A DNA stretch of 64,000 nt from Microbacterium karelineae (GCF_009745985.1 NZ_WFIX01000179.1:62001-126000), one strand, 5' to 3'; shown: positions 17,945 to 27,485, counted from the stretch's first letter. Numbers and translations are program-made. Notes: a model not told the origin generated them from the sequence alone.

Positions 17945-18906
17945 CGCTCCTCCTGTCGCGACCGCGTCGCCCAGAGCGCGGCGCCCACCATCGCGGCACG
18001 CGGCCCGAGCTCGCTGCGGAGGACGTCGAGATCCTGGAAGGGCGCGGGCAGAATGGCGCGCACCGTATCGTGGACGACGTCCCACCAGAGCCCGTCCGAT
18101 GCCGCGAGCCCGCCGGAGACGACGACCGCGGCGGGATCCGTCGCGACGACGAGCCCGGCGATCGCGCGGCCGATGGCCCGGGCGGAGATCGCGATGGACT
18201 CCGCCGCCAGGCGATCCCCATCTGCGGCGAGTCGCACGATCGCGCGAGCGTCGACCGCACCAGGATCCCCACCGCGCGAGAGGTGCAGTGCGCGAAGGCC
18301 GGGACCGGAGCCGATCGCCTCGAGATGACCGCGGAGTCCGCAGGAGCACGTCAGATCCTCGGCCTCGCTGACGGGGATGTGCCCGATCTCGCCGGCGGCA
18401 TTCCGCGCTCCGATGAGCGGGCGCCCGGCGAGGAGCAGGGCACCGCCGACGCCCGTGCCGACGGCGATGACGAGCATGCTCGCCGTTGCGCCGCAGCCGC
18501 GCGCGCTGGCCTCCCCGAGGGCATGGGCCGTCACATCGTTCACTGCGCCGACCCGGACATCGCCGAACAGCGGCCGCAGCGCGGCGCGCACCTCGTCGGT
18601 CAGCCGCGTACCGACCCAGTCGGCGAACGACGCCGTCGACGCCACGACCACCCCCGATACCGGATCGATCGAACCCGCGGCTCCGATCCCCACCGTCGTG
18701 AGATCGGCACCCTCGTGCTCGGCGGCGATGCGCGCGACGAGCGAGACGATCGTGTGGATCACCGCGTCCGGTCCGTCCTGGGCAGGGGTGGACGCTGAGT
18801 GGACGGGGCCGACCCCATCGGGCAGGACGGCGGCCGCGGCGACCTTCGTCCCGCCGAGGTCGACGCCGACCGTGAGGTGGGGACGATTCCGGCGCGCATC
18901 CGTCAT
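17941..18906 (-). CDS. nanK: ROK-family kinase, probable N-acetylmannosamine kinase
   Basis: 321 residues. ATP-binding motif VGVDLGGTK (residues 13-21) and ROK zinc motif CSCGLRGHLEA preceded by GEIGHIPV. ROK members include glucokinases and ManNAc/GlcNAc kinases; the 4-base overlap with nanE argues for ManNAc kinase. ATG 18906 (MTDARRNRPH) is chosen; the frame stays open further upstream, but those residues match no part of the family and cover the candidate operator. Divergent from the LacI regulator. Confidence 0.85.
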   Translation of the reverse strand: MTDARRNRPHLTVGVDLGGTKVAAAAVLPDGVGPVHSASTPAQDGPDAVIHTIVSLVARIAAEHEGADLTTVGIGAAGSIDPVSGVVVASTASFADWVGTRLTDEVRAALRPLFGDVRVGAVNDVTAHALGEASARGCGATASMLVIAVGTGVGGALLLAGRPLIGARNAAGEIGHIPVSEAEDLTCSCGLRGHLEAIGSGPGLRALHLSRGGDPGAVDARAIVRLAADGDRLAAESIAISARAIGRAIAGLVVATDPAAVVVSGGLAASDGLWWDVVHDTVRAILPAPFQDLDVLRSELGPRAAMVGAALWATRSRQEER

Positions 18907-18923
18907 GTGAGCGAGGAAACGGA

Positions 18924-18937
18924 GTTTTCCGCAAAAC
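18924..18937. promoter_or_regulatory. Candidate LacI operator
   Basis: GTTTT-CCGC-AAAAC inverted repeat 18 bp upstream of nanK. A related GCAAAAC occurs again at 19000-19006, near the LacI start. LacI regulators usually bind short palindromes in such divergent gaps. Weak evidence because the arms are only five bases and AT-rich. Confidence 0.4.
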
Positions 18938-19024
18938 CACAAGGACGGGTGCGTTCTCGTCTGATCGGATCGAATCACACAGAGGGGTTGCAGTCATACG
19001 CAAAACGTCGTTCTGTACCGAAGT

Positions 19025-20077
19025 ATGACGACCTCGAGACCCGGAGTGCGCCCCCGCAGCGGATCGTGGCCGACCCAGGCCGACGTGGCGCGGGTCGCCG
19101 GCGTGAGTCAGACGACCGTGTCCCTCGTCCTCACGGGGCAGGGCGTCGCGTCTCGTCGCGTCAGCGAGGCGGTGCGGCAGCGCGTGCTGCGCGCGATCGA
19201 CGTGACCGGCTACTCCGTGAACCTCGCCGCACAGTCGCTGGTCGGCGGGCGCACATCCATCATCGGCGTCTACACCTTCGAGTCCGTCTTTCCGACGGAG
19301 GCCGCCGACTTCTACTACCCTTTCCTCGCCGGCCTCGAAGCCGAGGCGGAGAGCCTCGGAATCGACCTCCTGCTCTTCACCTCGCTCACGCGGCGAGGAC
19401 GCACGGGGATCCAGCGTCTCCGCACGGCCGATGGCTGCGTTCTCCTCGGGCGACACAGCAGCGAGACGGATCTCGCCGATCTCGTCCGCCAGGGACTCCC
19501 CTTCGCGTTCATCGGCCGCCGCGAGGCACACGGCCACACAGTGCCGTACGCCGGCGCGGACTATGCGGCGGCCACCGCCGAGGTCGTCGACCACCTGCTC
19601 GACCTCGGTCACCGCAGGATCGCGTTCGTCTCGGCCTACACGGGGCATGTCTCCGCCGCGGATCGGCTGCTCGGCTACCGACGCGCGACAGCCCGCGCGG
19701 GAACGCGCGCCGTGGTGTTCGACGGCGCCGAGACGGACGCGGGAGACGTGATCGACGAGGTGCGCGCCGCCGGCATGACGGCGATCGTCGCGGCATCGGA
19801 CATGGCGGATGCCCTGCGTCGCGCGATGGACGACCGAGGGCTGCGGATCCCCGACGACATGTCGATCGCGCGTCTGGGTGACCCCGAGACGGTCGTCGAC
19901 GCGGACCTCCAGTGGACGGGCTTCGTCATCCCCCGCGTCGAGATGGGGGCGGAGGCGATTCGCATCGTCATGCGTCAGCTGTCGGACGCCGAGGACGTCC
20001 TCACCCAGGTGCTCATCCCGTGCGAGTTCGCGCGGGGATCCACGACGGGCCCGCCGGCGGCGGGTTCGCAACCATGA
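19025..20077 (+). CDS. LacI-family transcriptional regulator
   Basis: 350 residues. N-terminal HTH and hinge (TQADVARVAGVSQTTVSLVL ... YSVNLAAQSLVGG, about residues 17-70) and a periplasmic-binding-like sugar sensor. It stands between nanEK (divergent) and the FAD oxidoreductase/ABC genes (same strand), so it probably represses the whole 17-27 kb cluster in response to an amino-sugar signal. ATG 19025 at AAGT-ATG has no evident ribosome site, so the mRNA may be close to leaderless. Confidence 0.88.
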   Translation: MTTSRPGVRPRSGSWPTQADVARVAGVSQTTVSLVLTGQGVASRRVSEAVRQRVLRAIDVTGYSVNLAAQSLVGGRTSIIGVYTFESVFPTEAADFYYPFLAGLEAEAESLGIDLLLFTSLTRRGRTGIQRLRTADGCVLLGRHSSETDLADLVRQGLPFAFIGRREAHGHTVPYAGADYAAATAEVVDHLLDLGHRRIAFVSAYTGHVSAADRLLGYRRATARAGTRAVVFDGAETDAGDVIDEVRAAGMTAIVAASDMADALRRAMDDRGLRIPDDMSIARLGDPETVVDADLQWTGFVIPRVEMGAEAIRIVMRQLSDAEDVLTQVLIPCEFARGSTTGPPAAGSQP

Positions 20078-20091
20078 ACGAGAGGTGCCAC

Positions 20092-21705
20092 GTGCGCGAG
20101 ATGAAGACCGAGATCCTTGTCGTCGGGGGAGGGCTCGGCGGCGTCGCCGCAGCGCTCGCCGCCGTCCGCCACGGAGCGCGTGTGATCCTCACCGAGGAGT
20201 TCGCATGGCTCGGAGGGCAGGCGACGTCGCAGGCTGTTCCCTTCGACGAGCACCCGTGGATCGAGGACTTCGGATGCACGGCGACCTACCGAGAGCTGCG
20301 CGACAGAGTCCGCGACTACTACCGGCGCGCGTACCCTCTCACGCGCGATGCCCGCGAACGCGACGACCTCAACCCCGGGGCCGGATGGGTCTCGAAGCTG
20401 TGCGCCGAGCCGCGCGTCGTCGTCGCCGCCATCGATGAGATGCTGGCGCCGCATCGCTCTTCGGGGCGACTCCACGTGATCCAGCCGGCGAGGCCGATCG
20501 CCGCGCAGACGCGAGGTGATACGGTCGTCGGCGTCGATGTGGAGGACCTCCGCACAGGTGACATCACGCGGATCTCGGCGGACTACGTCATCGACTGCAC
20601 GGAGACCGGCGACCTGCTTCCGCTGACCGGCACCGAGTACGTCACGGGATTCGAGAGCGCCGCCGAGACAGGCGAGCCGAGCGCACCCGACGACGCGCAG
20701 CCCGAGAACGTACAGGCCGTGAGCGTCTGCTTCGCGATCGAGCACGCTCCGGGAGATCACACGATCACCCGACCCGCGCAGTACGACTTCTGGCGGGAGT
20801 ACACGACCGAGTACTGGGGAGCGAACCTCCTCAGCTGGAAGGCGCCGCATCCGCGCACCCTCGAGATCGCGGAGCGCCATTTCGAGCCGAACCCCGGCGA
20901 CGACCCGCTCGAGGTCATCGCGGACCAGAGCGCGGACCCCGGGGACGGCAACCTCTGGACGTTCCGCCGGATCCTCGCCAAGGACATGTTCGAGCCCGGA
21001 TCGTTCGACAGCGACGTCACCCTCGTCAACTGGCCGAGCATCGACTACTTCGACGCGCCGGTGTTCGACGTCGAGCCCGACGTCGCGAGCGAGCGCCTCG
21101 AGGCCGCCCGCCAACTGAGCCTCTCGATGCTCTACTGGATGCAGACCGAGGCGCCGCGCCCTGACGGCGGACGCGGATGGCCCGGGCTGCGTCTGCGCCC
21201 CGACCTGATGGGAACGGACGACGGGCTGGCGATGGCGCCCTATCACCGGGAGGGGCGCCGGATCCGGGCCCTCGAGACAGTGCGCGAGCAGGACGTCGCG
21301 CGTGCCGTGCGCGGCGTGGGCGGAGCGCGGTGCTACGACGACAGCGTCGGGATCGGCATGTACCGCATCGACCTGCATCCCTCGACAGGCGGCGACAACT
21401 ACATCGACGTCGGCGCCGAGCCGTTCGAGATCCCTCTCGGCGCGCTCATCCCGCAGCGCATGTCGAACCTGCTCGCCGGATGCAAGAACATCGGCACGAC
21501 TCACATCACCAACGGCTGCTACCGCCTGCATCCCGTCGAGTGGAACATCGGCGAGGTCGCGGGCGTGCTCGCCGCCAGGTGCCGCCGCGACGGCACCGCT
21601 CCGCACGTCGTCCACGGCGACCCGCTCCGCGTGGCCGAGCTGCAGGGCGCGCTCGCCGCAGACGGCGTCGAGCTCCGTTGGCCCGAAGGCGTCTCCGGGT
21701 ACTGA
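20092..21705 (+). CDS. FAD-dependent oxidoreductase (FAD_oxidored type)
   Basis: 537 residues from GTG 20092. Dinucleotide-binding motif ILVVGGGLGGVAAALAAVRH at the N-terminus, the LGGQATSQAV segment, YVIDCTETGDLLPLTG, and the C-terminal LLAGCKNIGTTHITNG typical of this FAD family, members of which often sit in sugar-catabolic loci. GTG 20092 is chosen for AGAGG (20081-20085) 6 bp upstream; an ATG at 20074 overlapping the LacI stop is possible but lacks a ribosome site. Reaction unknown; oxidation of a sugar or glycoside hydroxyl is an inference from context. Confidence 0.75.
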   Translation: MREMKTEILVVGGGLGGVAAALAAVRHGARVILTEEFAWLGGQATSQAVPFDEHPWIEDFGCTATYRELRDRVRDYYRRAYPLTRDARERDDLNPGAGWVSKLCAEPRVVVAAIDEMLAPHRSSGRLHVIQPARPIAAQTRGDTVVGVDVEDLRTGDITRISADYVIDCTETGDLLPLTGTEYVTGFESAAETGEPSAPDDAQPENVQAVSVCFAIEHAPGDHTITRPAQYDFWREYTTEYWGANLLSWKAPHPRTLEIAERHFEPNPGDDPLEVIADQSADPGDGNLWTFRRILAKDMFEPGSFDSDVTLVNWPSIDYFDAPVFDVEPDVASERLEAARQLSLSMLYWMQTEAPRPDGGRGWPGLRLRPDLMGTDDGLAMAPYHREGRRIRALETVREQDVARAVRGVGGARCYDDSVGIGMYRIDLHPSTGGDNYIDVGAEPFEIPLGALIPQRMSNLLAGCKNIGTTHITNGCYRLHPVEWNIGEVAGVLAARCRRDGTAPHVVHGDPLRVAELQGALAADGVELRWPEGVSGY

Positions 21706-21747
21706 CCCGCACCAGCGAACCCTCTTCCACCTACGCAAGGAGTCATC

Positions 21748-23037
21748 ATGGTTCACCGTCGAGCACTCACGCTCCTCTCCCTCACGGGCGCAGTCACGCT
21801 CGCTCTCGCCTCCTGCTCCGGCGCCGGCTCGCCGTCTGCCGAAGGGGACGGCCCCGTCGACCTGCGCATGACCGTCTGGACGGCCGACGAGGGACATCTC
21901 GCGCTGTTCGACGAGATCGCCCAGGAATATGTCGAGGCGAATCCCGGCCTCGTGTCGTCGGTGACGTTCGAGACCGTCCCCTTCGAGGACTACACGACGA
22001 CGCTGACGACGCAGCTCGCGGGCGGCAACACGCCGGACCTCGCCTGGATCTTCGAGAGCAGTGCGCCCGAGTTCGTGCGATCCGGCGCGCTCGCCGATCT
22101 GGCGCCGACGCTGCAGGAGGCGGAGGGGTACGAGTACGACGACATCCTCTCCACGGCCCTCGCGCTCTGGTCGGACGACGCGGGCGTCTACGCCTACCCC
22201 TTCTCCAACTCGCCCTTCGCGATGTTCGTGAACACCGACCGCGTCGCCGAGGCCGGGCAGGAGGACCCCGCCGAGCTCGTCGCATCCGGCGACTGGACCT
22301 TCGACGCGGCGCGCGCCGTCGCGGCGGCGACGGCCGACGAGCTCGGCGGCGCCGGCCTCGTCGTGCGCGACTTCGAGTTCAGCGACTGGACCAACCTCTC
22401 GACGGTCTGGGGCGGCTGGGGCGCGAGTCCGTGGAGCGCCGACGGCGCGACGTGCGAATTCACAGAACCCGAGATGACCGACGCGATGACGTGGATCCAC
22501 GACGCGGTCTTCGCTGACGGCGCCATGCCGTCGCCGGGAACGAGCGCGGACTTCTTCGCCGGCGACACGACGATGACGATCACTCAGATCTCGCGAGCAG
22601 CCGCGCTCGACGGCAGCTTCGAATGGGACATCCTTCCTCTCCCCGCCGGCCCTGACGGGCAGCAGAACGTCATCGGACAGGCGGGAATCGGAGTCTTCCA
22701 GAACGGGCAGAACCCCGAGGCCGCTGCCGACTTCCTCGCGCACTTCACGTCGCCCGCAAGCGCCGAGAAGCTCGCCGCGTACTTTCCTCCGCCCCGCCAG
22801 TCGCTCCTGAGCGCGGACGTGCTCGCCGAGGCGAATCCGCTGCTCTCCGCGGAGCAGCTCGAGAGCGTCGTGGTGCAGGGCATCGAGGGTGCCGTCACGA
22901 AGCCCGCGCACGCGAACTTCGCGCAGCTGCAGACGGCGATCCGCGGCGAGCTCGACGCCCTCTGGCAGTCCGACGCCGATGTCGACGCCGTTCTTGCGGA
23001 CGTCTGCTCCGCTGCCGATCCGCTGTTCAAGGGCTGA
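21748..23037 (+). CDS. Sugar ABC transporter substrate-binding lipoprotein
   Basis: 429 residues, family 1 extracellular receptor. Signal peptide with lipobox LASC (MVHRRALTLLSLTGAVTLAL), then DLRMTVWTADEGH and the long alternating lobes usual for CUT1 sugar receptors, including ITQISRAAALDG and a late AADFLAHFTSP segment. ATG 21748 follows AAGGAG. It heads the three-gene transporter set; the ligand is likely an amino-sugar-containing oligosaccharide or monosaccharide, by context with nanEK. Confidence 0.87.
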   Translation: MVHRRALTLLSLTGAVTLALASCSGAGSPSAEGDGPVDLRMTVWTADEGHLALFDEIAQEYVEANPGLVSSVTFETVPFEDYTTTLTTQLAGGNTPDLAWIFESSAPEFVRSGALADLAPTLQEAEGYEYDDILSTALALWSDDAGVYAYPFSNSPFAMFVNTDRVAEAGQEDPAELVASGDWTFDAARAVAAATADELGGAGLVVRDFEFSDWTNLSTVWGGWGASPWSADGATCEFTEPEMTDAMTWIHDAVFADGAMPSPGTSADFFAGDTTMTITQISRAAALDGSFEWDILPLPAGPDGQQNVIGQAGIGVFQNGQNPEAAADFLAHFTSPASAEKLAAYFPPPRQSLLSADVLAEANPLLSAEQLESVVVQGIEGAVTKPAHANFAQLQTAIRGELDALWQSDADVDAVLADVCSAADPLFKG

Positions 23038-23039
23038 AC

Positions 23040-23966
23040 GTGCCGGCCACGAGCGCGACGGCGCGGACGGGGCGACCGCGTCGTCGCTCCGCCCTCGGGC
23101 GCCAGGACGCGATCACGGGGTATCTGTTCGCCGCGCCGGCGGTGGTCGGAGCCGTGGCGTTCGTCATCATCCCGTTGATCGCCGTGGGCTGGTACAGCCT
23201 CCACGAGTGGAACGTGCTGGCGGGCAGCTTCCTCTTCGCCGGCGGCGCGAACTACGAGCGGATGCTCGCCGACCAGGGGCTGCACGACTCGCTCATCGCG
23301 AGCGCGTGGTTCTCGCTCGGGATCCTCGTGCTGAACGTCTCGCTGTCGCTCGGGCTCGCGGTCCTTCTCAATCAGAAGGCGCCGGCGACGACGCTCTTCC
23401 GCGTGCTCTTCTTCTCACCCGTCGTCGTCTCGCTCGTCGCGTGGACGATCGTGTGGGGATTCCTGTTGCAGGCTGACGGCGGCATCAACGGCGTGCTCGC
23501 CGCGATGGGGATCGATGGCCCGAACTGGCTGCGCGGCAGCGTCACGGCGATGGTCGCCGTCGTCGTCGTGCAGGTGTTCAAGAACGTCGGACTGAACATG
23601 GTGCTCTTCCTGTCGGCCCTCCAGGGCGTGCCTGAGGAGATCCAGGAAGCCGCGAAGATCGACGGTGCGAGCGCGTGGCGCCGCTTCTGGGCGATCACGA
23701 TGCCGATGATCAGCCCGACCGTGCTCCTCGTCTCGATGCTGACGGTCGTCGGCTCGCTGGAGACGTTCGCGCTCATCGACGTCCTCACCCAGGGCGGTCC
23801 CGGCAATTCGACGACCGTGCTCGTCTACTACCTGTTCCGGCAGGCATTCCAATTCAACGAGTTCGGCTACGCCAGCGCGATCGCGGTGCTGCTGTTCGTC
23901 ATCGTGCTCGCCCTGACGCTCCTCCAATGGCAGACCCGGAAACGGTGGGTGCACCATGAGTCCTGA
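23040..23966 (+). CDS. Sugar ABC transporter permease (MalF type)
   Basis: 308 residues, six predicted membrane helices. First helix LFAAPAVVGAVAFVIIPLIA; the EAA loop appears as EEIQEAAKIDGASAWRRFWA and the following ITMPMISPTVLL. GTG 23040 starts 3 bases after the receptor stop. The last 11 bases overlap the start of the partner permease. No ATPase gene is present in this cluster. Confidence 0.9.
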   Translation: MPATSATARTGRPRRRSALGRQDAITGYLFAAPAVVGAVAFVIIPLIAVGWYSLHEWNVLAGSFLFAGGANYERMLADQGLHDSLIASAWFSLGILVLNVSLSLGLAVLLNQKAPATTLFRVLFFSPVVVSLVAWTIVWGFLLQADGGINGVLAAMGIDGPNWLRGSVTAMVAVVVVQVFKNVGLNMVLFLSALQGVPEEIQEAAKIDGASAWRRFWAITMPMISPTVLLVSMLTVVGSLETFALIDVLTQGGPGNSTTVLVYYLFRQAFQFNEFGYASAIAVLLFVIVLALTLLQWQTRKRWVHHES

Positions 23967-24882
23967 CGACGGCACGGCGGCCGCGTCGCCCACACGCGAG
24001 ACGCGCGCGCTCGTGGTCCCCGATGGCGCGCCCCGCGAGAGGCCGAAGGGCCGGCGCGCGTGGCGCCCGTGGATTCTCGTCGCCGTCATGGCCGTGCTCG
24101 CCGTTCCGTTCGTGTTCCCCACCTGGTGGATGGCGACCTCGTCCCTGAAGTCGACGAGCGAGATCCTGCGGATCCCGCCGACGTTCTGGCCGTTGTCGCC
24201 GTCGCTCGAGGCGTATCGGGATGTGTTCGCGCTGCAGCCGTTCGCGCAGCAGTACTGGAACTCGCTGTACATCGCGGTGCTCGTGACGGTGGGGACGATT
24301 CTCGTCTCCGCGCTCGCAGGATACGCCTTCGCTCGGATCCGCTTTCCTGGGGCGAACGCGCTCTTCGTCGTGGTGCTCGTGGGGCTGCTCGTTCCCAGTG
24401 AGGTGACGATCGTGCCGCTGTTCCGGATGGTGAACGCAGTCGGGGTCATCGACACGCACTGGCCGCTCATCGTCATCCCGATGCTCGGCGCTCCCAGCGT
24501 GCTCGCCACGTTCATCATGCGGCAGTTCTTCATCGGGCTGCCGCACGAGCTCGAGGAAGCGGGCACGGTCGACGGCCTGACCCGGTGGGGCATCTTCTGG
24601 CGCATCGCGTTCCCGCTTGCGCGCCCCGCGATCGCGGCTGTCGCGATCTTCACGTTCCTCAAGTCGTGGAACATGTACCTCGAGCCGATCGTCTTCCTCT
24701 CGAGCCGTCAGAACTTCACGCTCCCGCAGGCCCTCACGCAGTACGTCGACGCGTACGGCGGGCCGATGTGGAGCGTGCAGCTCGCGGCCACCACGCTCAC
24801 GGTGATCCCGGTCCTCATCGTGTTCGTCTTCGCACAGCGCCAGTTCATCCAGGGACTCGCGCAGACCGGACTGAAGGGCTGA
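23956..24882 (+). CDS. Sugar ABC transporter permease (MalG type)
   Basis: 308 residues with a ~35-residue charged N-terminus, then six helices. MalG features: FPTWWMATSSLKS after the first helix, YAFARIRFPG, the EAA loop ELEEAGTVDGLTRWGIFWRI and a C-terminal FVFAQRQFIQGLAQTGLKG tail. It overlaps the preceding permease by 11 bases. The system probably borrows a shared MsiK-like ATPase encoded elsewhere, as many actinobacterial CUT1 importers do (family knowledge). Confidence 0.9.
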   Translation: MSPDDGTAAASPTRETRALVVPDGAPRERPKGRRAWRPWILVAVMAVLAVPFVFPTWWMATSSLKSTSEILRIPPTFWPLSPSLEAYRDVFALQPFAQQYWNSLYIAVLVTVGTILVSALAGYAFARIRFPGANALFVVVLVGLLVPSEVTIVPLFRMVNAVGVIDTHWPLIVIPMLGAPSVLATFIMRQFFIGLPHELEEAGTVDGLTRWGIFWRIAFPLARPAIAAVAIFTFLKSWNMYLEPIVFLSSRQNFTLPQALTQYVDAYGGPMWSVQLAATTLTVIPVLIVFVFAQRQFIQGLAQTGLKG

Positions 24883-24895
24883 ACGCGAGGCGAAG

Positions 24896-27349
24896 ATGCC
24901 TCGGGAGAGCAGGATGACCATGCGCACGACACTCGCGCTCGCCGCGACGGCGGGCCTCATCGGATCCCTCCTGACGGGAGGCGCTGCATCGGCCGTGCCG
25001 CCGTCCGGATCGGGGAGCGACACGACGGATCCGTCGCTCGGCAGCATCGCGATCGTCCCCCTCGACGATCGCCCGTTCACGGAGGCGACGCCCGCCGAGA
25101 TCGCACGGGCGGGTGGTCACACACAGCTTCAGCCTCCGATCGACGACCTCGGCGCGTTCCTCGAGCCTGCGGACGCCGACGGCGTCGGGGAGTGGTGGCG
25201 TGACTCCTCCGCGGACGCGGACGCGTCCGTCGTCGCGATCCCCATGCTCGCGTACGGCGGCCTCGTCGCGTCGCGGTCGTGCGACGCGACGCTCGAGACC
25301 GCGCGTGAGCGCCTGTCCGTCATCGACGACGTCGCGGCCGCGCAGCCGGACCAGCCGATCTATGCCTTCGATGTGATCCAGCGACTCGCGACGACGCCCA
25401 CCGGCACGTACCCCGGGACATACGCCGGCGCCGTGCGCACGTGGGCTGTGCTCGAGGACCGCGTCGTGAACCTCGGACACGAGGAGCTGCGCGACGAGTA
25501 CGAGGAGGCCGCGGCCGCGATCCCGCAGGAGATCAAGGACGACTACCGCTGTTCGCGTGCACGCAACCACGAGATCAACAGGGATTCGATCCGCGCCGTC
25601 GCCGAGGGCGTCATCGACTTCCTCATCCTCGGACAGGACGACGCCAGCGAGTACGGCCCGCATCGCGCCGAGAAGGAGGAGCTCGTCCGGCTGGTCGATG
25701 AGCTCGGGGTCGCCGATCGGGTGAAGATCTACCCCGGAGCCGACGTGCTCGGCGCCCTGCTGACGGGAAAGCTCGTGCTCGAGCGGCTCGACAGGAGCCC
25801 CACCGTGTCCGTCGAGTGGTCGCGTACACACGGCGACGACTGGATCGCCCACTATCAGGACATCCCCTACGGCACCCTCGTGGACGAGTACGTCACGACG
25901 CTCGGTGCGCAGCGCGATGACGCGGGCGGCGCCGATGTCGCGCTCATGGCCAACACGGGAGGCGCGGGATCTCTCGTCCCGTTCGCGGATCGGATCCACG
26001 AGCAGGTCGCGCGGGGCGCCCTCGTCGCGATCGGAGACGAGGCCCGCGCCGGCGTCGTCGATGGCGAACTGCGCGACCTCGTCGCCTCCCGCATCGATCT
26101 CGGACGGCTCGGCGGATGGTCGGGATGGAACGTGGGCGTCTCCCTCACACAGGCCGTCGTGCGCGCGGCGCTTCTCGACGCGAGTCGTGACGGCCTGATG
26201 GGAGTCGACGCGGGCTCCGTGAACGACGCGGCCTCCGAGCGGTGGCTGCTGACCCATGCCGCAGAGGCCCACCAGCGCCTCACCTTCATGGAGCTCGTCC
26301 ACACCGACCGCTATCGCAATGAGGTCCGCGCGGACGTGAAGGCGTTCGCCGAGGACGCGGGCGATGATCCGCAGCACATGACGCAGGTCTGGGAGGACGC
26401 GAACCGGCTCGCCGTCGACCGCACGATCCCACTCGCGCGTGACCTCTTCGACGACGAGTTCGTCGGCGTCCCGATGGACCTCGGCGAGGTCGGCGGGAGG
26501 ACGATCGTCGGCGAGATCGGAGACCTCGGCGATCTCGGCGTGCAGCTCGCGTGGCCGCGATACCAGGAGATCGACGTGCACGCCGATGTCGACGTCGTGA
26601 TGGGGGAGCCTGCGTCTCCCGCGAGCGTCGATCTCGTCCCATCCGAGCGCAGCGTCATCCCCGAGACGGAGCAGACCTTCACCTGGACGGCGATCGCGCG
26701 CAACGACACCGCGCACGACCTCGTCATCGACGTCGAGGTGCGCGTCCCGGAGGGCTGGAGCGTGTCCGCGCCCTCGTCGGTCGCGCTCGCACCGCTCACC
26801 GCGCAGGACGTCGAGATCGCCGTGACGACGCCGGCGGTCGCCGCGGGCGCCGAAGAGGTCGTCGAGGCGGTGGCCGTCGTGGACGGCGACGAGGTCGCCT
26901 CGTCATCGGGAACCGTCACCGCGCGCCTGCGCAATGTCGCGGCGGCGAGCGAGGGAGCGGTGGCGACCGCATCAGGATGGTGGGGCTCCTATGAGCCCGG
27001 ACGCGCGATCGACGGCAACTCGGCGAGCATCGGAAGTCGATGGATCACCGACGTCGGCGATCCGCACTGGCTCCAGGTCGACTTCGCCAAGACGGAGCGC
27101 ATCGACTCGGTGGCGCTGCACCAGTACGGCGGCTTCCCGCTGCGCGACTACACGGTCTCCGCATCCACCGCTGACGGATGGGTCGAGGTCGCCGGTGTCC
27201 TCGGTAACGACGAAGAGGCGTCGCTTCTCACCTTCGACGCCGTCGAAGCGGACGCGATCCGCCTCGACATCGACGCGACGTCTGACGGCCGCGCCCGGCT
27301 CTACGAGATCGAGGCGACATGCCGCGATGCGGAGGTCTGCCTGGGGTGA
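24896..27349 (+). CDS. Secreted DUF4127 protein with NEW3-like and F5/8 type C (discoidin) domains
   Basis: 817 residues. Signal peptide about 8-33 (LALAATAGLIGSLLTGGAAS). The DUF4127 domain spans about 50-545, starting with the family motif IAIVPLDDRPFT and containing YAFDVIQRLATTP, LILGQDDASEYGPHRAEKEE and MANTGGAGS. A NEW3-like beta domain (about 560-690) follows, then a discoidin domain (about 690-810) with GRAIDGNS, WLQVDFAKTERIDSV and LYEIEA. ATG 24896 has GCGAGG at a good distance; ATG 24914 is an alternative. The discoidin domain suggests sugar binding outside the cell; the activity of DUF4127 is unknown to me. It is the last gene of the nan-like cluster. Confidence 0.78.
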   Translation: MPRESRMTMRTTLALAATAGLIGSLLTGGAASAVPPSGSGSDTTDPSLGSIAIVPLDDRPFTEATPAEIARAGGHTQLQPPIDDLGAFLEPADADGVGEWWRDSSADADASVVAIPMLAYGGLVASRSCDATLETARERLSVIDDVAAAQPDQPIYAFDVIQRLATTPTGTYPGTYAGAVRTWAVLEDRVVNLGHEELRDEYEEAAAAIPQEIKDDYRCSRARNHEINRDSIRAVAEGVIDFLILGQDDASEYGPHRAEKEELVRLVDELGVADRVKIYPGADVLGALLTGKLVLERLDRSPTVSVEWSRTHGDDWIAHYQDIPYGTLVDEYVTTLGAQRDDAGGADVALMANTGGAGSLVPFADRIHEQVARGALVAIGDEARAGVVDGELRDLVASRIDLGRLGGWSGWNVGVSLTQAVVRAALLDASRDGLMGVDAGSVNDAASERWLLTHAAEAHQRLTFMELVHTDRYRNEVRADVKAFAEDAGDDPQHMTQVWEDANRLAVDRTIPLARDLFDDEFVGVPMDLGEVGGRTIVGEIGDLGDLGVQLAWPRYQEIDVHADVDVVMGEPASPASVDLVPSERSVIPETEQTFTWTAIARNDTAHDLVIDVEVRVPEGWSVSAPSSVALAPLTAQDVEIAVTTPAVAAGAEEVVEAVAVVDGDEVASSSGTVTARLRNVAAASEGAVATASGWWGSYEPGRAIDGNSASIGSRWITDVGDPHWLQVDFAKTERIDSVALHQYGGFPLRDYTVSASTADGWVEVAGVLGNDEEASLLTFDAVEADAIRLDIDATSDGRARLYEIEATCRDAEVCLG

Positions 27350-27407
27350 GCACCGGAGGTTCCTCCCCGTCGCACGTCACGTCCCCTTCGCGCCGGCGAT
27401 TCTTCGG

Positions 27408-27467
27408 GTTCGCGAGTGCCGATCTGCCCCGTAGCGCGCGGGAAGCGGCCAGACGGCACTCGCGAAC
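27408..27467. repeat. Long palindromic element between convergent genes
   Basis: Perfect 14-bp arms GTTCGCGAGTGCCG (27408-27421) and CGGCACTCGCGAAC (27454-27467) with a 32-nt centre. The inner ends (TCTGCC / GGCCAGA) allow further pairing with one bulge. It lies between the DUF4127 stop and the MarR stop, so a bidirectional terminator is possible; the size resembles an intergenic palindromic repeat. Confidence 0.65.
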
Positions 27468-27485
27468 GGTCGCTGGGCGTCGCGG

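Noticed and set aside
19975-22911. A ~980-codon minus-strand frame opposite the FAD oxidoreductase and ABC receptor genes
   Set aside because: No recognisable motif, no ribosome site, and it covers several well-supported plus-strand genes.
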